A stretch of DNA of 62,000 nt. It comes from Acanthaster planci. Its lineage: Eukaryota; Echinodermata; Asteroidea; Valvatida; Acanthasteridae. The DNA lies in contig NW_019091403.1 of assembly GCF_001949145.1 (NCBI RefSeq), positions 17,650 to 79,649 on the forward strand, in the 5' to 3' direction. Below the pieces are notes generated by a model. It was not told the origin of the DNA, searched no databases, and worked only from the letters and a program-made list of their open reading frames with translations. The translations under genes and the position numbers were made by a program. Positions 37,501 to 49,500 of the stretch are shown here, piece by piece; the first letter of the stretch is position 1; every line of letters begins with the position of its first letter.

Positions 37501-40500
37501 AGGCATTTCTGCCTTTGTGCAGGGATGCTTAATAGTCGCCTCATTCTTAACTCGCAGATGATCGACCATCCAAATTTGATTCAGAAGAGACTCGGTCAAG
37601 TTTCTTATACATATACATGTACTAGAGCTGCGTTGATGGATTTCGACTGAAGTTCACAGACACAACTCGACTATCTCACAACTTGTTAAGTTTAGATGTT
37701 TGAGGGACTAAAACATTTAAGGGGGCAATTTTTTGCTCTCACAACTCAGTCTCAACTTCCCCCCATCCCCACAAAAACTGCCAATGCGATGAAGGTTCAC
37801 ACAAACGATTTGAGCACAAAGGATACCTTTACAATGAAACTTCACAAATTAGTGGGAAAAAAAACCTTAACAGAAAGGGAAGTCCTGGAGGTAAATGTGC
37901 ATTCCCTAAACTCTAATATGGGCCACTCGGTCCCCTGTGAGACAAATGTGACCGACCCTGGATCCTTTCACCTAGAAAATCTACTGCAATCCCACTCACT
38001 TCCATTTGGAATGTTCGGAATTTCACAACCCAATTAAATTGGAGGGCTTTGGAGCTTTGTGGCATGACTTATTTCATCAAAGGGGTTGAATTTCATCACG
38101 GAGCTTTCGTGCAGAGAAATATCTGCTCCGCAAACTATTTGTAACCACAAAATCAGCCTTCAAATGGTGGAGAGAAATGTACCGGTCACAATCGATACTA
38201 AACTTAAGCCAGACAGTTAAAACTTGGCAACGCTTCACTCTGATGTAAGAGCAAACACTGCACACTTGAGCAAATATTTGAAACTGGTCTGACATCCTCT
38301 ACTTCCACAGCAGAGCAAAATGTTCGTGAATTGATTTATGCTTTTAAAAAGTGGGTAATGTCTGCATTATGATTTCATTTTTAAGACTAAATGTGCGTCA
38401 ACAGTAAGTCGACATAAAAATAAAGGTAGTAGGTTACTTCGGACTTGTCCATTTTGGAACACTCCTTTTTGATTGGACAAGACTTCTTATATGGTTCTTT
38501 TAATACTGTGGGGTGGAGTGTCCGTTTGACACAAGCCAGGGGCAGGTGTAGCTGAGAGATTCAAATGACGAAAAGATGATTGCTACGTTCAAAAAAAAGT
38601 CAAGGTCCGATTCACAGGCATGGCCATGAGAATATTTAAACTAGTCAGCACTTTTTCTGAGGGCCACAGATGCAAGAGGTTGGACGAGTTGCATACCAAT
38701 CGTTTTTCCAGAGACAGGCAAACAGGATTGTCTCTTTTTGAAATAAATTATTTACAAGAGGTGCATTATGCCATTATTTTGACGTCTGCGTTCTGCTGTG
38801 CAAATACCTGAGCATTAAAAAATGCAAAACCCGGTAATGGATTGCTTTTTGGTGTACAAAAAATTGAAACTTCTGCCACTGAGTAAACCGAAATAGCCTC
38901 CGTCTCAGAGGACGGCAGATGTTTTTTTGGGGCGATGTTCCCACTAAATTTTCACAGTGAAGATCTGGTTTCAACAAGGATCTGTCTCGATTTCTCCACC
39001 CAAAGCTAAAAATGATAAAGAGGATGAGTTGCAAAGAAATATATTTTTCTAAGGTAGGACAGACCACACCATATCGGACGAGAGGCAAATATGCATTTCA
39101 GGTTGGGGAGAAGGAGTGGCAATGGAGTTGGTGTTACGTATCATGGTATTTCTGCCTGGTTGCTCCAGATGAAACGATATCTAACCAGTCGGCCAACCGG
39201 CTGATCGGGGGCACAGCCCGGCCAGCTGGTGTGCTCATTGTCGGTGGGATGGATAGGGCAATACAGCGCTAATGATTGCAACGTGAGAAGGCCTGCGAGT
39301 TGCACGTATGCCAACTACATTGTACACACTGTCGACACGACGTTCGGGTGTGTTTATCAGATGCAAAAGTGCACAAATGAAAGACGTAAGAAGATCTACA
39401 GTCGCTAAATTAGAAGTAACTCTGACACGAACATGGATCATGAGATCATGAGATCAGAAGTGAGATTTTTTTCTACTTTTGCAGATACTTCCTTGCGGAG
39501 GAGAAAGTTAATCACAAACAAAAATTCTGATCTTCGTTTGGAAAAGTACATGCCTTTGACACAGTTTGTAACTTCAAAAAGTAGGCCTACATCATTCTTC
39601 TTGTCTCCAAGTTTAACTCTTTACATAAAAGGATGTCAGGAATTTTGAGATTCCATGGCTTTCCACTTAGCAATAGGTCCTGGATTTGGGAGGATAAAAA
39701 TTGTTACCTTCTTTTTGTCTCTCATGGAGCCTTTTCCTCTGATCATGATCTTGCATCCCGTCTCCTTCTCCAGTTGTTTGGCATACATGCCACGGGGCCC
39801 CAGTATTCTGCCTACGAAGTTAAACTGCAGAAGGAAAGCGGTACGAGGAGAAAAAAAAAACAAGCAGAAATGAAATACATTGGTACTGAATTGAAAGTCC
39901 AAGGTCTGTGAACTGTGTGGCTGTTTGGTGTGGGGATGAGAACTTCAGGAAACAGCGGTTGACACGGGCATGGCATTTCACTGAGGGTCAGTCACATATG
40001 GGGGATGGGCATCATCTGTGAGCTTTTCAGCCTGCATCCAATGAAATATTCACGGGGTTTATCGTCACACACCTCAGGACAATAGCGACAAGAATCCTTC
40101 TCGAATTTCCGTGAGAATCTTAGGGCACAGTCGCAGACATCAGAGGACAGACCCACCAACTCCTTACAAGGAGCTGTATAAAACATGCAATCACGGTTAT
40201 GCACCAGTAAATACCCAGTAACAAAAAAATGAACATAAAAAAATGGAATTCCCTTTCTTTCATTTTTTTCTCGGACATTTCCCAACTGCCGTAATACCCA
40301 CTCATGTCGAAGATGACTCCCCAAAATTAAATGGGTGTTTGACTTCCTGACAACATTTCCTAATGGCCAGTGGCAAACTGAGTAATGGAAAGATCAAGTC
40401 TGGCTGACGGCAGACCGGCAGTTTGTCCCGACACCTTCCAATCGGATTTGGACAGCCGCAATCAGTTCCCACACCTGGGAAACGCTAAATTGTTAACGAT

Positions 40501-43500
40501 AAATTTCCCTTCCGACCGGCCTGCACCATCAGCCAAACGAGGTGGCGACGGAGGGCAAAGTTGCCAAGCATAATCAACTTCAATAATTTATGAAATACTA
40601 TGCCATTTACTTCACATGTTAATTGCGATTTTATGCAATGTGTGAAGTATCTGAGGTAGACTAAGTGACTGTCAGAGACTGTGATTTTCATACATATTAG
40701 AGCGCATTCAAGGAGACCTGAAGTATTTTTATGACTTGAAGACATGTAGGAAAGCTTTCTTGCGATGTTCATATCAACTTCCACTTCCTTTGAAGCAGTG
40801 CTGAGGGAGAACGTTCAACATTACGGTTTCTCTGCCGATAAAAATGTTCCACATTCGTGAGATTTTGTGGGATGTCACCCACGGCAAAACAGAAGCGTCT
40901 CCGATAGCTTTTTGTAAAAATGTACATACATATACTTTTCTTGGAGCTGAAATTCAGGGTCAGCACCTGAACCCAAAAAGCTAAAATCAGCTGAAAAGCT
41001 GAAATTTCACACCCCCGATTTGAGTCCAACGAAAAGAAAGCAGGAGGACTGCTCATCAGAAAGGCAAGCTACTACATGTAGCTAGTAATCCAGACACAAA
41101 TTTGTCCAACTACCAAAGGGAAAGGCGAAAAGGAGTAGCGTGATCAGCGCATGTACATGTACGTGTAAGAAGGAATCACTTGAGCAATGCATGCATGTTG
41201 ATGCACATGTACATGTACCACATTCCTACGACCTTCAATGTTTGTACACATATGTACTTATAATTTTAGGTATCTGTTTCGTTCATCACAAATATATAAG
41301 CATGGAAATGTTTCCTTAAAGTCCTCATTCCACCTACACGCAATATCAGTCAACATCTCACGGTGTTCACATACCATCTAATGCCCAAGCCAACATTTTA
41401 TTTATTGTATTTTTTTGGTGGGACACTCTTACGGGTCACTGCACTGGTTGGTTGATTGGTTATCAACTGAAGGAGTCGAATTTTTCAACTGTGGTTGAGA
41501 ACAGAAGTACTCCCCCCATTTGTCTCCAACAGTAAAAAGGCTGTCATTCGCTGGCAAGGTCGATTCACAATAACAGTTCCAGCATAGGCCACCGATGGAA
41601 TGTTGACCTTATTGAAACTTGGGGGAGCCACCCTTCAGAAAAGTGAATTCCTGGTATTAAACAATGCTGACAGCTGGAATCCTGGTGTACCAGAGCAGTT
41701 TAGTGTAATTTACGAACATGGATTGTCTCCCTTGAAACATTCCAGCAAAGTCTTGTGTGGTAAAAATTGGCAGGTAATAATGGGCTTTGGTCAATGCACC
41801 TTCTTGCATGTGGGCATACTGTTCTTCCTGTCTGGCTGAAATCATTTGTTTGGTTTTATTAAAACCAAACTCAGTGACCTACACGTACATCTGACAGGTT
41901 ATGTTTGTGCATGGTCGCGATTCCTCGCCATTCTGCAAATTTGCACAATGTTTCCTCCGGCCACCGGCTAACCGACCACTGATCAGGATGGTCAGGCAGC
42001 CCTCCCCATTGGATATTAATTAAGAAGACATCAAAATTGACGCCCAGAATGCATTCTGACCCTGCCAAGGAATGCCGATTGAGTCTACAACATTCTACAC
42101 AGAACAGGTGCCCACGTAGCATGATCACCAAGGTTTTTTACTCGCCGTCAAATATAAGACCAATTGAAGGAGAAACATTATCAGTTGGCTACCTCTGACT
42201 TTAACGACACAGGGGTATTTTACGGGGAATTTCTCCACACTCTGAATGATTTATACAGATGCTTTTCCTTCGGTTTATACCGGAGCACAAGTGCACATAT
42301 ACACACNNNNNNNNNNNNNNNNNNNNNNNNNNNNNNNNNNNNNNNNNNNNNNNNNNNNNNNNNNNNNNNNNNNNNNNNNNNNNNNNNNNNNNNNNNNNNN
42401 NNNNNNNNNNNNNNNNNNNNNNNNNNNNNNNNNNNNNNNNNNNNNNNNNNNNNNNNNNNNNNNNNNNNNNNNNNNNNNNNNNNNNNNNNNNNNNNNNNNN
42501 NNNNNNNNNNNNNNNNNNNNNNNNNNNNNNNNNNNNNNNNNNNNNNNNNNNNNNNNNNNNNNNNNNNNNNNNNNNNNNNNNNNNNNNNNNNNNNNNNNNN
42601 NNNNNNNNNNNNNNNNNNNNNNNNNNNNNNNNNNNNNNNNNNNNNNNNNNNNNNNNNNNNNNNNNNNNNNNNNNNNNNNNNNNNNNNNNNNNNNNNNNNN
42701 NNNNNNNNNNNNNNNNNNNNNNNNNNNNNNNNNNNNNNNNNNNNNNNNNNNNNNNNNNNNNNNNNNNNNNNNNNNNNNNNNNNNNNNNNNNNNNNNNNNN
42801 NNNNNNNNNNNNNNNNNNNNNNNNNNNNNNNNNNNNNNNNNNNNNNNNNNNNNNNNNNNNNNNNNNNNNNNNNNNNNNNNNNNNNNNNNNNNNNNNNNNN
42901 NNNNNNNNNNNNNNNNNNNNNNNNNNNNTGAGCACAAACAGAGAGAGCCGGTACTCCCACACAGTACTGCAGAAACACCAATAAACACTGTCAGGTAGGG
43001 GCGAGGAGGGGACCAGTTTCTGGGGCAAAGCGCCCACCAGAGGCAAGGTTTGTTGGGCAGAGCATTCCTCCACGGGCAGAGAGAAGCGGCTCCATTCGGG
43101 ACTTGGGCTGCTGCATGTGGCAAAAACATGTTTTCCACCTGATGTACAAAACAGGCTTTCTCAACCATGAATGATGTAGGAATAACAACGGGGACTGGTA
43201 AACCTTGCCACACGCCCTGAATCAACAACCCGGGCAAGAGCAGGGACTATTTCTGAACTGTGTGGGAATTGGCTTTCAGATGGCAATTCACATACCGGTA
43301 TTTTAGTAATGCATCGAAAACTTTTACTGCTCACCGGAAGAAAGTAATAAATGCCGAGAAGCTCTAAAATAAATGTTCCTCTTGGGAAGAGCGTCTGTGT
43401 TGGGTTTCCTGCATGGTTTGTATGGAAACTGCGCGGTATTTTCTGCGCATGAAAGGTGCATGTGAAAATAACTGCACAGGAAGGAAAGCCACCTGTGTAT

Positions 43501-46500
43501 CTACCATATTATTTGTGTACACAACGAGTCATGTAACATGTAAAAGTGCAATGTAATGTTTACAGCGCATTTCTGCATGATGATACTCATTATGATGGTT
43601 TTTTGGCCAAAGTACCAGTCGGGGGTGCAAGTCTCCACTTGGGTCAATAAGATAAGAAGTGGGGGCCTCATAACACTTATCCTTCCCCCTGGATCCAAAG
43701 AAGGGGGGTGGAGACGACAAAGCACAGGCTGAAGCTTTTCATCACCTGGTGAGGAGACAAAAGACCAGGGCAGCGACAGGGGCACAAGCTGGGTCCCTGG
43801 ATGGAGCCTTGAGGAACAACCAGGACAAAAGGGGAAGGGGAAGGCATTCAGGGGAGCTTTTCACTACATTTACTCCTCTTACAACACCTCTGGGGATCCC
43901 TGATGGGTAATTACTTTCCCCCCCTAGAGTAGAAAAGAGAGCTCCAATCAAACTTTCAACAAAAAAAGAAGAGAGTGCTTTGAAACATTGATTCTTTGGC
44001 ATGGATGCACCGATGCTTGTATTTTTTTCTTTATATAGAGGGGTAAGTCAATAGATCCCCCCCCAATTGGAAGCATGGATCATTGCACACAGTTCTGTAA
44101 ACAGGTCCGAATTGGTTGAGCCAAGAAGTTAGGCCAAGCATTAACGTAGAGCAATCGAGCCCACGCAGTCACAAATACAAAACACATACTGCACCTGTAC
44201 TTTGTAGGCCTACAAGTACGGTAATCGTGCATTTCCATTTTTAGGTCGAAAAACATTTTGTCAGTTTTACACACATACATGTGTAGCATAAGGACACAGA
44301 CATCTGCAGAATAAATACATAAGATTCAACAGTCTGTCGTTTCCTGATACGGTGACTCAGCAGGCTGCGCCGAACTTGAAAACTAAAATTGACAAATGTT
44401 GAACAAACAACTTGAGCTAATCCATGGAATTCCCCGTTCTTCTGTACTTCCAATGTAATGTTCATCTTCAATTGATTTCCCATATCAAAAGTGATTGCAA
44501 ACTTGCAGTTGTGAGTGAAGGATCAACTGGGAAAGAATTCCAAGGCTTTATTGAAATGTCAGTGAACTAACTGGCACTGCTCTCTCCAATCCAATCATCA
44601 TCCCTCGTCTTTCATCCTCCAACAGACAGTGCCCATCAGCTTCTCTCTTTTTTTCTTTTTAATCACTTTTTTTTTTTTAAATAAAATATGACAACGGCCC
44701 AGGCAGGCAGAAGACAGCTGTCTTCTGACCAGAGCCCTTTCCCCGGGAATGCCGAGAATGACCAGAGGAATGCAGCCTATTTGGACCATTTCGAGGAGGG
44801 GGAGGGGATGTGAGAGCCACCAACTGACCAGGGGGAAGTCCTTTCAGAACTTGCTCCCTGACCCTGCAATGACAGAATTAACATGTGTATTCATGTTATG
44901 AATATTCCTTATTCATCACTGACAGAGGATGTGCCAACTGCTGTAACTGAATGCCGCCTATCAGGCTACATGCATCTTGGCGAGCTCAAAGACCAAGTAG
45001 AACATGGAATTTGTAAAGGTTTGAAATCCATGCTAGTTAGCAAGAGGTTCTGGGTTCACGTCATGCCCTAGTACAAGCTTGTAATTTTTCTCCCCACAAG
45101 CTCTCAGAAAAGTACAGTATGCCATGCCAACAACGTTACTTGGGTGATGGGGAGATTCTAATATTACGTTCAAATTTTAATATCAACACCGGATAAGATG
45201 ATTTTGGTCAGCGACTATATTTAGTAATATTGGTTCACGCATGCTAACAAAATTAATTCTAACAAAGTACCTTTACAAGCTGGCTGCACAATTTTCATCA
45301 GTCTGGCTCTTGCGGCAGACTTGTGAAACGACAGGCTTGTAAAGTGGATTAAGGCTTCAGACGGCATTAAAGTTGTACCGAACTGGAGCCTGGTGATTGG
45401 GCAAATATCTGAAGAATTTCCCTTTTAGCATGGCTTCCACGTGCTTGGATTTCTCACTGAAGGATTGTCTTCACGGAAAAGCCAAAACTGTGTCTCGTCT
45501 CGTTGAGGTCTTTCATACTAGCACAAATTGTTGCTGCCCTGAACTATTTTCAGGGCGGCATCGACACAAGCCAAACCCACATGGCGGACAAGTAATTCTG
45601 TTTGGGGGTGAAATGTCAGTCAGGGATATTTTGTTCTGAGGGATGATCACCATTCCAGGTCAGTCAGATCCACGTGACACGTACACAGAAGCTATATTTG
45701 TGCAAGACCCGACACACAAAAATACGGGGCGCTCACAATCCTTGCAGCCAAACATCGTCAGCCGGCCTAATTTGATGACGTCAACAATGGCCACTGCATG
45801 TGACATTTGGCGTCAACTCGACCATTTTACCTGGCTGACGGCGGTCCCAAATAGACACAGGGATTGGCCTCGCTTGAGGCAGCTGCACATTTTGCTGGCT
45901 ACATATGTTTCTGCATCTTTGAAGATGATGGAAGGTGGATGGATATTCACGCAACATGTACACTCAGCTTCATTGCTTAAATTGTCACATTTACAGCAAC
46001 CGTACGTGCTGATTTCTAATGATCCACTGAGAACTTGGTGCACAGAACAAAACCAGCTGTAATGTTATGCACATGTTGTAGGGATTTCCAGATTCCACAT
46101 GATGATGTCAACTACAAGTAGAAACCATCAATATGCAGTAAGAATGGCATCTGTTCACAAAAAGAACTAAATTCCACACTAAGCTAAAACCCATGCTCCT
46201 GCTGAGAGCATTAACCTTGAGCAGTTGATAGTGCTTTAGTCAGTTCATGAATGAAGCCAGAAATCTGGAGCTGAGCACAAGAATGTGCTTATCAGCACAG
46301 AAAGAAAGAAATTAGTTACCAGCCAATATCAGCTAATGTTAACCTAGCATGTTAATAAGTTGATCGAAGTTAAATACATTTAGCAACCCTGTGATATTTA
46401 GGAACAACTGTCAACCAGGGCTCAGTTTCACTGAGTTGCGCAAAAAAAGAAAAATCGGTGGGAAAAAAACAGTTATTTTAACGATACTTTATCGATACGA

Positions 46501-49500
46501 TATTTTACTGGTGACCATTTCTGTTAGCAAATGAGATATCCGCTGTGCTAAGCAAATTAAAATCCTGAATCTGGCAGCTCCACCCATTTGGCCCTGGGAT
46601 ACAAATTAAAATGTAAAAATGAAACATGTATGTCTCATGAAAAAAAAAAGATCAGGTTTTTGGTGTATTTATAAACCAGCTTTGGTTTCCAAAGATAAGC
46701 CATGCGGGTTTTTCACCTGTCATCTAGACTGATTCAATCCCTGGACACTCCTGTTTTGTCAATATCCCTTTTCTTCCTTTCCTTGAACTTCTCCCAACCC
46801 AAAATATGAAATGCCATCTGGATGGACGATAAAGGGAGCTCGTTACAGGCTCTTTTAAAAAGCCTCCCCGACGTACTGACAAATTCAGCAAAGATGGGAA
46901 AACCAGCCGGTCATTGCTGATATAAACTCTCCCCCCCTCATTTTTTTCCTTTGTGAAGAAGTACTTTTCATTGCAAGATGTACTTTGCGTCAGGGAGATA
47001 TTAAATCCAATTACGGGTTTTGCCCTACTAATTATATGCAAATTAATTAACAGTGCATACTCAGTGCTTGTCAGAGAGCTTGTGAAAAATTCACAAGTAA
47101 GCAAGTAAGCGAAAGCTCTCAGACAAGCACCGAGTATGCGGGGTTAATCAAGATGTATGTTCATCGGTTATAAGGGCAAAACCTGTAATTAAAGTTCTCT
47201 TCAGTCTAGCTTTCTAGTAAGGAGTTTCAGACACTACATCTACATGTACATTCTTTACAAGGAAATAAACATGAAGTTAGTGAGGTCTTTAGAAAATGAG
47301 TGTCAGAAAAATAATGGAAAATAAACACTTTTCGCTTTTAAGGTGAGAAACCGAGAGTCAACGTGTCACCACATTGTATGTGCATTCAATGTTCAAAATT
47401 ATATGAATCTTTTAAACACTGACAAATTTTCCAAGCAGATTTACAACAAACTCATGGCACGCGTGCATTTTACAAAATTTTCCTTATGAAGGAGTACAAG
47501 TTTTATTATTTTAAAATAACCGCAGCCTACCATATTGATTTTTCTCTGTTTCAGTTTTGGCTTGCCAAGGACGTGAGCGACATGTGTGTGCGCGTGCATT
47601 TCATAGGCTCGTGACACCTTCCACCAGGGACAGGAAACCGAGGCCACTTTGGGCCGTCTGGAACATGGACTTGACACCCCTCAATTATTGATCGGAGCTG
47701 ATCTTCACGGCACCTTAGACGTATCGCGCCACCGCAAAACAACAACAGACTCGGTCGGATGAGCCCCTGCATGATAGCTTTTTCTTGTTGGGTGCAACCC
47801 CTCCCCCCCCGATTGTCAACTGTAGCAACGCAAAACTTTTCCAAGAACATGTAGGTGGTTCGATGTGATCCTCACCCAAGCTATCTAACATGGAAGTGCT
47901 CAAGGATAAATGTCCATGCCCTGGCAGTGAATAAACTCCTTACAACTACTCTTTATGAATGTATTTGTATATACTGACAAGAACAGGAACAAATTGTTTA
48001 GTCTGAAAAAACAAGTCATCACGTATTATTTTCCAACTGCCAGGGTATTCTCAATCTAGCAACCTAGGAACGAAACCCCTCAAGTGCAATAACACGAAAT
48101 ACATTACATGCCAAACTTTACAAGAACATTAACTTGTTGAATTAGTGATTTTTCCCCCCATGAACGCTTGAAGCATTTCTGCTTCGTATGAGTCAGTTTC
48201 AATGAATAGCTAATTGCTGAAGGTTACGCCGGCACCAACTGTCCCGCGATTGTAAGCCCGACGTGTTTCGCACTTTCACTGAGTCATAGCCCAACATGTT
48301 ACCCACGCACACGCGTTCTAGTGACTAGGTTGCATGGATCAGTATGTTATCAGTGTTCAACTGTGATGTTTGCATAAAATTGGAGCGTACATTGTATGCG
48401 ATGTGTGAAATATTTTACATTAAAATGAAACCGTCAATTTGGGCTTCAGTGAGACTGATCATTTAAAAAATGTAGCGGCGTGTATTGCTTAAGGTTCATA
48501 CAGCACATGTATATGGACGTTAAGTGTTAGCCATTTCAAGAATTTAGCAAAAATAAAAAAAAGAAGCAGACGTCTCACTTTTGGAGCATCACCTCAACCA
48601 CCTGGATATGAATTAATCAACAGCCCACGTTACATTCCATCATATTTCCAAGCACACTCCCGGTGAACTGGTTAATTTTTAATTGGGCAGTATCAATTTC
48701 ATGCATTTCAAATCCTTCAGTCAATTACCAGTATAAAAACGATACACCAAATTCTTATTTTTTTTTTCCAATGCAAACAAACGCGGGAGGCTTCGAAGCC
48801 ACACACGGGAGGCTTCGAAGCCACACATGGGGGTCCCTCTGGGGACCGCTGTTGAGGTCTTCTTTTCGTCATTGCCGTTTAGCGCACATGGGGAGGGAGA
48901 ACCAGTCAGACACATCGGCAGTTAAATGAGCAATGACGGCAACAGTAAGAGAGGTGTCGAGAGGGGAGCCAACCCTATGGTTTATTCAGCGGATACCGCG
49001 CGCCGTGGTGTGGCCCAAAATTTTTGCCTGTGTTCAGCCAAGAGATTGGGTCAGACTGAGAAGGAGATGGGCCAATTTAGGGGTAGGAAGGGTATTTTAG
49101 GACCGCACATGATCAAATAGATGGGGACGAGGCGGGAAAGAGGGCAGGAGAACAACTGAATGGATGACAAGCATGGGTGAATAACTCTGAGGTGGCGACA
49201 AAGGGGCATGGGGGTTGCTTACAATTGGGCAAAGGGGAGATGGCCTACTAGGGAGGTGTTACACGGTAGCCCAACGGTCCCAAATCCTCCCCAATCCTCC
49301 AACATGCAAAGGGGGAGGAGGGGGTTAAGGTTAAGGCTACAGCACCCGATGGACTGATTTGGGGGGCAGAAACTTACAAAGGGAACTTTAGAGTCTTCTT
49401 TGACAGCAGCGAGCTGCAATTTCAAACTCAACGGAGCTGCCACCTGGATTTTATTATTATGATGTTTGTCCCATATGACTCCAACCTACACACTCGTAAT

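Noticed and set aside
42164-43237. Several 240-320-codon ORFs crossing the gap
   Set aside because: They consist almost entirely of N and are artefacts of translating the assembly gap.
45643-46062. 139-codon plus-strand ORF
   Set aside because: No conserved motif and competing ORFs on the other strand over the same bases; intronic.
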